Part shown: one piece after another, positions 1-7,636 of the stretch | How positions within the stretch are numbered: the first letter of the stretch is position 1 | Layout: each line of letters begins with the position of its first letter | From: JAXHUK01 sp034189725 | GTDB taxonomy: Bacteria; Chloroflexota; Dehalococcoidia; SZUA-161 | DNA: 8,102 bases | Assembly (NCBI GenBank): GCA_034189725.1 | Contig: JAXHUK010000073.1 | Span: 1-8,102, forward strand | Direction: 5' to 3' | Translations under genes and position numbers: made by a program | The notes under the pieces: model-generated | Told to the model about the DNA's origin: nothing | Database searches by the model: none | The model's input: the letters and a program-made list of their open reading frames with translations, nothing else

Positions 1-3000
1 GGGGACACCACACCTCGGCTTTCCTGTGCAACACCTGTTGCTCAGGGAATGGTTGTTCAGACCAATACGCCTTTGCTCCAGAATATACGGTTGAATCTGT
101 TAAAGCTCATTCTCTCCAGGCATCCCAATGATTGTTTGACCTGCCATCGCCGGGAGCGTTGTTCTCCCTATGATGTCTGTTTGCGGCATGTGAGTGTAGC
201 AGAGCGCTGTGTTGTATGTCCCAAGAATGGAATCTGTGATTTGCAGAAGGTGGTTGATTATGTTGGCATCACTGAGATGCCACCCAGTATCCCCAAGAAG
301 CTGACTGTTCGTGAAGACAGCCCGTTCTTTGTCCGGGATAACAACCTCTGCATTCTGTGTGAGCGTTGTGTCCGTGTTTGCGCCGAGATACGAGGAATTA
401 AAGCTATTGAATTTGCCTATCCGTGTCATAATGCCTGCCCTGCGGGAATAGACATACCCCGGTATCTGCGCCTGATTGCGCGCGGCAGGCCATCCGCTGC
501 GTTAGCGGTGATACGGGAGAAAGTGCCCTTCCCCGGTGCCCTGGGACGGGTATGTGTTCATCCCTGCGAGCAAGCGTGCCAGCGTGGACATGAAGTGGAC
601 AACCCGCTGTGTATCCGGATGATGAAACGTTTCGCCTCGGACAATAACGATGGCTCCTGGAAGAAACTGGCCAAGAAGCTTCCACCCACGGGGAAGAGCG
701 TAGCGGTTGTCGGGGCGGGGCCGGCAGGCTTGACTGCTGGTTATTATCTGGCCAAGCAGGGGCATAAGGTTACCGTATTCGAAGCGTTATCTGAAGCCGG
801 TGGCATGATGCGCGTGGGAATTCCTGAATATCGTCTGCCGCGCGATGTGCTCGGCGGAGAAGTCGAAGATATTAAAAGCTTCGGTGTCGAGATTAAACTG
901 AACTCCCGGGTCGAGTCTCTGGACTCGCTTTTCGAGCAAGGATTTGATGCGGTATTCCTGGGACTGGGAGCACATCAGGGTATGAGTTTGGGCGTGGATG
1001 GGGAAGACTCTCCGGGCGTTATCGAGTCTGCAGAGTTTCTCCGCCGCGTTAACCTCGGAGAAAAGATTAATGTAGGTGACAGGGTAGGTGTGGTTGGCGG
1101 CGGGAACGTAGCTATCGATGCTGCTCGCGTCTCCTTGCGTCTGGGTGCAAAAAAGGTATATATCCTGTATCGACGCACGCGGGCGGAGATGCCGGCCAAT
1201 CCTGAGGAAGTGGACGCAGCGATAGAAGAGGGGATAGAGATCGTCTATTTGGTAGCCCCTTCGAAAGTGACCCGTGATAAAAGTACGCTGAAGCTGGAAT
1301 CCATCCGTATGGAGTTAGGCGAGCCCGATGCCAGTGGCAGACGGCGTCCTGTTCCCGTAGATGGAAGCGAGTTCATCACAGAACTCGATACCCTCATCGC
1401 TGCCATTGGACAGCGCACCGAGGTTCCTGATGGCTTTAATGTGGAATTGGGGAAAGGGAGTGTGCTGAAGGTAGACGGCGCTATGAAGACGAGTCGAAAG
1501 GGTGTGTTCAGCGGTGGCGATTGTGTCAGTGGCCCCGCTACGGTGATTGAAGCTATAGCAGCAGGACGAAGGGCGGCTGAATCCATCGATCGTTACCTCG
1601 GTGGCGATGGTAGTATCACGGAGTCACTTGTTTCTGCAGATGAGGCAGTACAGTGGACAGAGGAGAATTTGCCTGATGAGAAACTGGCGGTATTCTCTCA
1701 CCTTCATCCTTCGGAGCGGATTAATAACTTCGATGAGGTTGAGCTAGACGTAGATTGGGATGTCGCGGTAGCTGAAGGACTGCGTTGTCTCCAGTGCAAT
1801 GTTATCGCGCCTCCGGAGGATAAGCTCCTCAAGGATGCGAATTGTAAGTTCTGTGGCGCTTGTGTCGATGCCTGTCCCGTTGGTGCACTGACGGAGCGGA
1901 GCGCTCGCTGGGGCGGGGTGCCCGACCGCACAGTAGCTACTATATGCCCCTACTGCGGTGTTGGCTGTCAGCTCAAGCTGGATGTAAAGAATGATAAGAT
2001 CGTCCGCGTGACACCTGATATAAATGGTCCAGCGAATAAGGGGCAAGACTGTGTAAAAGGCAAGTTCGGCCTGGATTTCGTCAATGACCCTGATCGCCTG
2101 ACCTCGCCACTTATCAAGAAGAATGGTGAGTTTGTTGAAGCAAGCTGGGATGAGGCGTTAGACCTGATAGCAACCAAACTGGCCGGGTACAAAGGCGATC
2201 AGTTCGCTGCCATATCCTCGGCCAAGTGTACCAATGAGGACAACTATGTCTTTCAAAAATTTACCAGGGCGGTGATGGGTACGAATAGTATCGATCATTG
2301 TGCCCGCCTCTGACACGCGCCCACAGTGGCCGGTCTGGCCACAAGCTTCGGCAGCGGCGCAATGACGAATTCGATAGAAGAAATCGGTAATGCGGGTTGT
2401 ATCTTTGCCATTGGCACGAACACCACCGAAGACCATCCGGTAATCGCACTTCAGATAAAAAAGGCCGTGGCCAGGGGGGCCAAGCTTGTCGTCGCGGATC
2501 CTCGCGAGATCGGACTGAGTAAGTTGGCTCACATCAGTATTTGTCATCGTCCGGGTACGGATGTGGCTCTACTCATGGGTATGGCACGGGTGATAGTCGA
2601 TGAGGGTCTTTTGGACAAGGCGTTTATTGAACAGCGCTGCGAGGGCTTCGATGAGTTCAAGAATTCGCTTAAAGATTTCGACCTCGATCGTGTAGCAAAG
2701 ATCACCGGTGTTCCTGCTGAGACAATAAAAGAGGCAGCGCGTATGTACGCTACCAATGATCCCTCGTCCATCCTGTACGCTATGGGGATTACACAGCACT
2801 CTCATGGTACCGATAACGTACTGGCTATAGCTAACCTCGCTATGCTCACAGGGAATGTTGGCAAGCCTTCCTCTGGCGTGAATCCGCTGCGTGGACAGAA
2901 CAATGTACAGGGTGCCTGTGACCTGGGTGCCCTACCCAATGTATACACTGCCTATCAAGCAGTAGCTGCTCCTGTATTGAGGGAGAAGTTTGAGGCTGCA

Positions 3001-3948
3001 TGGGGTTATACGCTGCCTGCGGAACCGGGAATGGTGCTCACTGAGATGTTCCACGCTATGGATCAGGGTAAGGTCAAGGCTGTGTATCTGATGGGTGAAA
3101 ATCCTGTGCTCAGCGACCCCGATGCTAAACACATCGAGGAATCACTGGAAAAGCTGGAGTTTCTGGTAGTTCAGGACCTCTTCTTGACCGAGACGGCGCA
3201 GTTCGCCGATGTGGTATTGCCCGGGGCAAGTTTTGCCGAGAAAGACGGCACTTTCACCAACACCGAGCGCCGTGTACAGCTTGTGCGCAAGGCTATTGAC
3301 CCTGTTGGCAATGCCAAAGCTGACTGGCAGATCATATGTGATGTAGCCAGGCGAATGGGAGCTAAAGGATTCGACTTTGTCAGTCCCTCTGAGGTGATGA
3401 CTGAGATTTCAGACCTCACTCCATCGTATGGCGGTATAACCTATGAGCGATTGGAGCATGGTGGACTGCAATGGCCTTGTCCCTATGAAGAACATGAGGG
3501 GACAATATATCTCCATGCAGATATATTCGTGAGGGGCTTGGGTAAATTCGCAGCATTGGAGTACAAGCCACCTCGTGAACAGGCTGACAAAGACTATCCC
3601 CTGGTGCTGACTACGGGGCGTAGCCTGTATCAGTTCCACACCGGTACTATGACACGTAAAGCTGAGGGATTGAATGAATTGAAGGGCGAGGAGGAGCTGG
3701 AGATCAATCCTCAGGATGCCGAGAGCCTTGGAATCGTCGATGGCGAGAAGGTGCAGGTTGCTTCCCGTCGAGGAAAGGTGCAGGTAAGGGTGAAGGTGAC
3801 GAAGGCTTTACCAAAGGGTGTGGTGTTCATGACCTTCCATTTCGCTGAAACGCGCACGAATTTGCTTACCAGTCCTGAATTGGACCCGGTGAGCAAGATC
3901 CCTGAGCTCAAGGTATGTGCAGTCAAGGTGGAGAAGCTCGCCAAATAA
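1..3948 (+). CDS. fdhA: Selenocysteine-containing formate dehydrogenase catalytic subunit with nested NAD(P)H/FAD module (5'-partial)
   Basis: Catalytic subunit of a cytoplasmic molybdenum/tungsten formate dehydrogenase, interconverting formate and CO2. The frame is open from base 1, so the start lies upstream; the ATG at 49 is internal, because the residues before it already match a NuoG-type [2Fe-2S] domain (C9 in SCATPV). In order: His-Cys3 cluster motif (H41, C45, C48, C54) with extra Cys (60, 70, 73, 79); [4Fe-4S] motif C117/C120/C123/C127; inserted GltD-like module (about 142-599); second [4Fe-4S] motif C615/C618/C621/C625; molybdopterin domain with its own cluster (C649, C652, C656, C684); Sec771 followed by H772; NPLRGQNNVQGACDLG with R964, which aligns with the E. 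coli FdhF active-site Arg; C-terminal dinucleotide-binding domain from about 1200. The fragment has 1315 residues including Sec. The NuoG-like N-terminus suggests a NuoF-like partner, probably upstream; none is visible. Annotation pipelines would probably split it at the TGA. Confidence 0.93.
424..1797 (+). other. Nested GltD/NfnB-like FAD-NAD(P)H oxidoreductase module inside FdhA
   Basis: Residues 142-599 of the formate dehydrogenase form a complete module of the glutamate synthase small subunit type. It starts with a cysteine-rich N-terminal region (C142, C146, then C185, C189, C193, C204) typical of the Fe-S part of GltD, NfnB and PreT. An FAD-binding Rossmann motif VGAGPAGLTA follows from 237, then an NAD(P)H-binding motif VGGGNVAIDAA from about 365 with YRRTRAEMPA (390-399); paired Arg residues there suit the 2'-phosphate of NADPH. 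The C-terminal FAD motif FSGGDCVSGPATVIEAI begins at 503, and RCLQC (C596, C599) closes the module. It lies between the two [4Fe-4S] motifs that make up one ferredoxin-like domain in ordinary FdhA. Inferred role: electron exchange between NAD(P)H and the enzyme's Fe-S chain. Confidence 0.9.
2311..2313 (+). other. In-frame TGA read as selenocysteine
   Basis: The TGA lies in the same frame as both flanking coding stretches, in the context DHCARL-TGA-HAPTVAGLA. In formate dehydrogenases this position holds the Mo/W-ligating Sec or Cys, followed by a catalytic His, which is present here. Homology continues without loss across the codon, and the reading frame does not shift. Decoding requires selA, selB, selC and selD elsewhere in the genome; none is in this window. 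Confidence 0.95.
2314..2360 (+). promoter_or_regulatory. Bacterial SECIS element
   Basis: A perfect 6-bp apical stem, GTGGCC (2326-2331) with GGCCAC (2337-2342), closes a GGTCT loop (2332-2336). The loop starts 18 bases after the TGA, the same loop sequence and spacing as I recall for the E. coli fdhF SECIS. A possible outer helix pairs GCGCC (2317-2321) with GGCGC (2356-2360). In bacteria SelB binds this apical loop, through its conserved G and U residues, to deliver Sec-tRNA. The GTG at 2326, a plausible false start for the downstream half, falls inside the hairpin and encodes Val. Confidence 0.92.
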
Positions 3949-3954
3949 GAGATT

Positions 3955-4120
3955 ATCCCTTTTCACAAAGACTTGCCGAAAATCTTTGTGATGAACCTGC
4001 GAAACAGGCTGATAGGGGAGTCGGTGGATTTGGCAACCCTGGCCGATCTGCCCAGGGGCAACTTTCATCAAAGATTGTCGACATCTGTGCCAGAGCAGCC
4101 AGGCTCCCCCTTAAGGGAGG
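3955..4120 (+). ncRNA. Candidate structured RNA / cis-regulatory leader of the HEPN gene
   Basis: The gap between fdhA and the HEPN gene holds several strong potential helices. Hairpin A pairs 3963-3971 with 3983-3991 (9 bp, perfect). Hairpin B pairs 3996-3999 with 4005-4008. A long helix P1 pairs 4015-4025 with 4098-4109 (11 bp including two G-U pairs, one bulged A at 4101). Inside it P2 pairs 4029-4034 with 4089-4094, P3 pairs 4037-4042 with 4052-4057 (6 bp, 9-base loop), and P4 pairs 4070-4075 with 4083-4088 (one mismatch). The 3' strand of P1 can instead pair with the Shine-Dalgarno of the next gene (4104-4108 with 4115-4119). No known riboswitch class was recognised. The pairings were found by eye; whether the RNA is made and folds this way is inference. 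Confidence 0.45.
3963..3991 (+). repeat. Perfect 9-bp inverted repeat just after the fdhA stop
   Basis: TCACAAAGA (3963-3971) and TCTTTGTGA (3983-3991) are exact reverse complements around an 11-base loop, beginning 15 bases past the TAA. The stem is A/T-rich and no T-run follows it, so it is a poor intrinsic terminator. It could protect the 3' end of the fdhA mRNA, act as an operator, or be part of the leader structure described for this gap. Confidence 0.6.
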
Positions 4121-4126
4121 TCACGT

Positions 4127-4534
4127 ATGCAAGAAGGTAGTGAAGAGGCGAAAAGATGGCTCGACCACTCGGAGCTCGATCTCAGAACAGCATTGCGGGC
4201 TATCAACTCATTTCTCTTTCCCGATGCATGTCTTTTATGTGAGCAGTCTGCAGAGGAAGCTCTAAAGGCGTACCTCATATTCAAAACAGGACAGCCTGTG
4301 TCTGAGGAGCAGTCTGCTGAGGCGCTTGCCGAAAGATGCCTGGAATACGATGAGAGATTCAACACAGCCGCAAATAATGCGAGGGCTTTGAAGAGATACT
4401 ATGCCTCCACAACCGATGACTCTCCAACGCTTGCTCTTCATCCCGGGCCGTGTAGCGAAAAAGATGCCGTAGATGCGGTGAATGCTTCAAGAGAGATTGT
4501 AGAAACGGTGAAGAGGGCACTTGGACGGTCTTGA
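4127..4534 (+). CDS. HEPN-domain protein (135 aa)
   Basis: The N-terminal EEAKRWLDHSELDLRTA (6-22), the central region with CLLCEQSAEEALKAYLI (35-51) and the C-terminal helix with REIVETVKRAL (122-132) match the HEPN fold, a four-helix bundle of RNases and nucleotide-binding proteins. Such proteins are often encoded next to an MNT nucleotidyltransferase as a toxin-antitoxin pair, but no MNT gene is visible here. The canonical R-x4-6-H RNase motif is not evident: the equivalent region reads RYYASTTDDSPTLALHP (90-106), with the His 15 residues after the Arg. An inactive or differently acting HEPN is therefore possible. The ATG at 4127 has GGGAGG (4115-4120) six bases upstream. It lies 178 bases after fdhA on the same strand and could be co-transcribed, though the gap is highly structured. 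Biological role unknown. Confidence 0.8.
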   Translation: MQEGSEEAKRWLDHSELDLRTALRAINSFLFPDACLLCEQSAEEALKAYLIFKTGQPVSEEQSAEALAERCLEYDERFNTAANNARALKRYYASTTDDSPTLALHPGPCSEKDAVDAVNASREIVETVKRALGRS

Positions 4535-4584
4535 ATCGTTAATGGTGCTGCTTCAGGGGGGCATTGTAACATGGCTTCGCTGGC

Positions 4585-4604
4585 GCAGTGTCAACGAGCA
4601 CTGC
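4585..4604. repeat. 6-bp perfect hairpin between convergent genes
   Basis: GCAGTG (4585-4590) and CACTGC (4599-4604) flank an 8-base loop, about 50 bases after the HEPN stop. No T-run follows on either strand, so a terminator call is not justified. The rest of 4535-4774 shows an A7 run at 4670-4676 without a clear adjoining stem, and no gene-like reading frame that I can support. Confidence 0.35.
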
Positions 4605-4774
4605 TGATAGACAAGCTGCAAACAAAAGCTCGACAGTGAGAACAAGAGAGCTACGATGTCACTGGGTTAAAAAAAGCAGGTTCAAGCAGTTCAGAGGAAG
4701 TTCAGGTGCAAGCCCAAAAGATCGTGACAGGTAGTTCAACAAACCCGGATATGGTCATTGAGCGGCTGTGTTGT

Positions 4775-6727
4775 TTATTCGGGCACCCTCAGGATAATGG
4801 TCGTGCCCTTGTTGATTTCTGATTGAACGATAAGGGTGCCGCCAACGAGGCGCGCTCGTTCCCGCATACCTATTATGCCCAACTTGCCGGATGGTACCAG
4901 ATAACTCGCTCGAGAAGGCATATAAAATCCCTGGCCGTCATCGCTGATAACTAACGTTGTGGCGTCGTCACTGAAGTCTACTTTCATCTCGATTGTTGAT
5001 GCTTGGGAATGCCGTTTCGCGTTGTTCAGTGCTTCTTGAGCGATTCGGAAAATAGCCAATTCCTTTTCTTGCGGGAGGCGGCGCTGATTGCCGGTGATCT
5101 CGATACTTGTTATTATTTCTTGTTGTTCTTTAACTTCGGTAATAAGCCACTCCAGCGCAGGAACCAGCCCCAGGTCATCCAGGACAGATGGCCGGAGGTC
5201 CTGGCTAAAACGACGTACATCCTCTAAAGCTGAGTCGGTCATCTCCTGTAGTTTCCTCAGACGTTCTATGGTCGACTCAGGTAGTAGTGGTTTAGCAGAG
5301 ATAAGTGAGTCAAGACCACGTGCCAGGGTCACCAATACCTGAGCGGTGTCATCATGAAGCTCTCGAGAGATACGCAGGCGTTCGTCTTCTTGGGCTTTCG
5401 TTATCTGTGTAATATAATACTCCATGTTCCGGCGTAATTGACGTTCCTCGGTCACATCGCGTGCTATGACCTGCAAGCCGACCGTTTCATTGTCTTTCAT
5501 CAGAGGGCTGGCCTTAAGCTCAATAAACACTTCTCTGCCATCCTTTGTAACCAGGAGAGTGTCTTTGACATCTCCCGCTGTTCCTTCATCCAATTGCGAC
5601 GCGAAGAGGCTTTTCATCATCTCCTGGTTTGCTCCGGAGAAGAGTTGACAGATGGTCATTCCCTGCATTTCCTCTTGAGAATAGGCAGTGAGTTGCTCAC
5701 AGGCCTTATTTGCTGAGATGATCCGACCAGCAGCGGAACACACAAAAATAGCTTCGTTCAAGCTCTCGAATAATCCTCGATAGCGCTCTTCAGAGAGGCG
5801 TAGTTGCGTGCTGATAAATGTACTCTTGTATTGAAGGCGAGCATGCCCGATAGCAAGTCCGATCCGGTTGCCGAGAGCTGTGAGAAATTCTAATTCCTGA
5901 TCAGTAGCATATAGCCGGTTACTCGTCGCTATGCCCAACGTACCCTCGATGCCTGCTCTGGTACGCAAAGGAACCACAACGATTACCTCTATATTGTCTT
6001 TTCCTGATAACCGTAAACCGAGTTCATGGGAACCTGCTGCCATTACTGCAGGTTCTCCAGATAGTGCGACCTGCCCATCAAGGTTGTTTCCCAGCTTGAT
6101 CCATATGGTATCGCTGGCGAACTGGGGATGCAGTCCGCTATGGGCGCTGAGTACAAGGTCATCGGTCTCGCTGTTCCTTAGATATATCCAGCCTGCTTCA
6201 GGTGCTGTAGCCGCCAGGACTTCGTCCAGGGCACTCTGCGCGATCTCATTTACATTCATGCTTCGATACACAATAGTGGATATAGCATCTATCGAGGTCA
6301 GTTGCTGTTGCTGATGGCTAATGGTTTGGAGTGAGTCAGAGAGCTTCCGCCGAGCATTCTCCAGTCGAAATATAGCTTGCTGTCGGCGATCTATTAGCCA
6401 GCTTACCAGCAGTCCGATGAATAAGAATGCGACAACCTCCGCCAGTGCTTCTACCTGCTCGGAAGATATGAATAACGCTCGAGGTAGTAGCGCCAAACCG
6501 ATTATCACAGCGGTGATCAATCCACCACGTAGATGGAAGACAAAGGCGGCGTAAGCTACAGGAATAACTGAGAGGATACGGTGGGTCGAGTAACGAGCGA
6601 GATCGATCGGGACCCTGTCTGCTATGGTCTGAATTCCCGGGATCTGATCGGCATAGTAGAGTACTGCGCCGGATATCATAATAACTGCTATGATCCAGAA
6701 GTGAGTGTTCTTGAGGATTTGTTTCAT
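4775..6727 (-). CDS. Membrane sensor histidine kinase, GAF-PAS-HisKA_3-HATPase (NarX/LiaS-like)
   Basis: A 650-residue kinase that should autophosphorylate on His and pass the phosphate to the regulator encoded just upstream. About four hydrophobic segments at the N-terminus (roughly 10-26, 51-66, 68-84, 94-112) anchor it, with little predicted outside the membrane. Next come a helical linker (113-145), a GAF domain (about 145-297), a PAS domain (about 312-428, SLNEAIFVCSAAGRIISANK) and a HisKA_3 dimerisation domain with RISRELHDDTAQVL, phosphoacceptor H458. The ATPase domain has an N-box EALNNAKRHS (565-574), a G1 box DDGQGF (596-601) and a G2 region GKLGIIGMRERA (614-625), all intact. This layout suits cytoplasmic sensing through GAF or PAS; the ligand cannot be told from sequence, and no haem or Fe-S Cys motif is obvious in the GAF. 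The ATG follows the regulator stop by 19 bases with AAGGA upstream, indicating one operon. Confidence 0.93.
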   Translation of the reverse strand: MKQILKNTHFWIIAVIMISGAVLYYADQIPGIQTIADRVPIDLARYSTHRILSVIPVAYAAFVFHLRGGLITAVIIGLALLPRALFISSEQVEALAEVVAFLFIGLLVSWLIDRRQQAIFRLENARRKLSDSLQTISHQQQQLTSIDAISTIVYRSMNVNEIAQSALDEVLAATAPEAGWIYLRNSETDDLVLSAHSGLHPQFASDTIWIKLGNNLDGQVALSGEPAVMAAGSHELGLRLSGKDNIEVIVVVPLRTRAGIEGTLGIATSNRLYATDQELEFLTALGNRIGLAIGHARLQYKSTFISTQLRLSEERYRGLFESLNEAIFVCSAAGRIISANKACEQLTAYSQEEMQGMTICQLFSGANQEMMKSLFASQLDEGTAGDVKDTLLVTKDGREVFIELKASPLMKDNETVGLQVIARDVTEERQLRRNMEYYITQITKAQEDERLRISRELHDDTAQVLVTLARGLDSLISAKPLLPESTIERLRKLQEMTDSALEDVRRFSQDLRPSVLDDLGLVPALEWLITEVKEQQEIITSIEITGNQRRLPQEKELAIFRIAQEALNNAKRHSQASTIEMKVDFSDDATTLVISDDGQGFYMPSRASYLVPSGKLGIIGMRERARLVGGTLIVQSEINKGTTIILRVPE

Positions 6728-6746
6728 ATGTGACGTATCCTTACAA

Positions 6747-7412
6747 CTAGACTATGTCATTCAGTATAAACCACCCTCGTTTCAAAGCCTCTAAAACAGC
6801 TTCAGTTCTTGAGCCCACGTTCATTTTAAGAAAAATATTACTCAAATGAGCCTGTACGGTGCGCCTGCTCAGATGTAGTCGTTCGGCGATTTCTTGATTG
6901 GTCTTACCCTGCGCTGCTAGCATGAGCACTTCCATTTCCCGCTCGCTAAGATGCTGAGGTTGAAAAGAGTTGCCTCCCTCCTTTTTGGAATCAGCAAAGC
7001 GAGCGAATATCTTGTTTGCGATGACCGGGTGAAGTACTGCTTCCCCTGCGCAGACAGAGCGAACAGCATTAACCAGGTCAACTCCTTTGACATTTTTCAG
7101 CAGGTAGCCAGCAGCTCCTGCGTCCAGGAGTGCAAAGATATACTGGTCGTTGTCATAAGCAGTGAGAATCAGCACAGCAGTAGCAGGGTGGGAAGCCTTT
7201 ATCTGTCGTGTAGCCTCAATGCCATTGATCTTAGGCATAGCAATATCCATCAGAACAACATTGGGGCGAAGTTTAGCTACTAACGTAACGGCTTCTTCTC
7301 CATCTCCCGCCTCGCCAACTACCTCAATGTCCTGTTCTGCCTCCAGAAGACTTCGTGTTCCCTCGCGGACCAAAGCATGGTCATCAGCAAGAACGACGCT
7401 TATCTTATTCAT
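6747..7412 (-). CDS. NarL/FixJ-family response regulator
   Basis: A 221-residue regulator. The receiver domain (about 3-120) has the acidic pair D10/D11, phosphoacceptor D56 in VVLMDIAMP, T84 and K106, so it should be phosphorylated by the kinase encoded 19 bases downstream. The LuxR-type helix-turn-helix (about 153-212) carries LSEREMEVLMLAAQG, the turn NQEIAERLHLS and the recognition helix RRTVQAHLSNIFLKM. The start is the ATG at 7412, not the in-frame codon at 7457: AGGAGGTG lies just upstream (minus strand, bases 7417-7424) and the receiver fold begins directly with MNKISVVLADDH. Transcribed from the promoter at 7456-7484. Targets are unknown; the divergent gene at 7637 is an obvious candidate. 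Confidence 0.94.
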   Translation of the reverse strand: MNKISVVLADDHALVREGTRSLLEAEQDIEVVGEAGDGEEAVTLVAKLRPNVVLMDIAMPKINGIEATRQIKASHPATAVLILTAYDNDQYIFALLDAGAAGYLLKNVKGVDLVNAVRSVCAGEAVLHPVIANKIFARFADSKKEGGNSFQPQHLSEREMEVLMLAAQGKTNQEIAERLHLSRRTVQAHLSNIFLKMNVGSRTEAVLEALKRGWFILNDIV

Positions 7413-7455
7413 ACGCCACCTCCTGGTACTGACACATCCTCTTTCCCTGCTGCTC

Positions 7456-7484
7456 ATTATATCCCCTCTATAGCAGTGTTACAA
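7456..7484 (-). promoter_or_regulatory. Sigma-70-type promoter of the two-component operon
   Basis: Read on the minus strand, TTGTAA (bases 7484-7479) is followed by a 17-base spacer and an exact TATAAT (7461-7456). Transcription would start near 7449, giving a leader of roughly 37 bases before the ATG at 7412. The rest of the divergent gap (7485-7636) shows no equally good promoter for the plus-strand gene; it has a small inverted repeat, CCTA (7512-7515) with TAGG (7523-7526). Confidence 0.8.
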
Positions 7485-7636
7485 ATTGAGCAAGGTTCGG
7501 TACACAAAATGCCTAGTCAAAATAGGTCAGGTGGTCGAGTAAACTGCTTAGTTAGCGGATGAAACGCAGGCGGCACAGTAGTAAGGTGATAATGAGATGT
7601 TAGGTTGTTAGGGCATTGAGAATAGGAGGTGCTGAA

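Noticed and set aside
49..51. ATG as the start of the formate dehydrogenase gene
   Set aside because: The frame is open to base 1 and the preceding codons encode the conserved end of a NuoG-type [2Fe-2S] domain, so this Met is internal.
2311..2326. Nonsense mutation or two separate genes, with a GTG start at 2326
   Set aside because: The TGA lies at the Sec position with a SECIS hairpin behind it, the frame is unchanged, and the GTG has no ribosome site and falls within the hairpin.
3963..3991. Intrinsic terminator of fdhA
   Set aside because: The stem is A/T-rich and no T-run follows it.
3949..4126. Known riboswitch or RNA gene (Moco, TPP, cobalamin, tRNA-Sec, SRP RNA)
   Set aside because: None of the core consensus sequences I know for these RNAs is present; only generic structure is visible.
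3915..4265. A 116-residue reading frame bridging fdhA and the HEPN gene
   Set aside because: It overlaps both well-supported genes in another frame, has no ribosome site, and its translation resembles no family I know.
7479..7508. Rightward promoter with TTACAA as the -35 box
   Set aside because: The matching -10 position (TACACA region) is a poor fit, and the same bases are better explained as the -35 of the leftward promoter.
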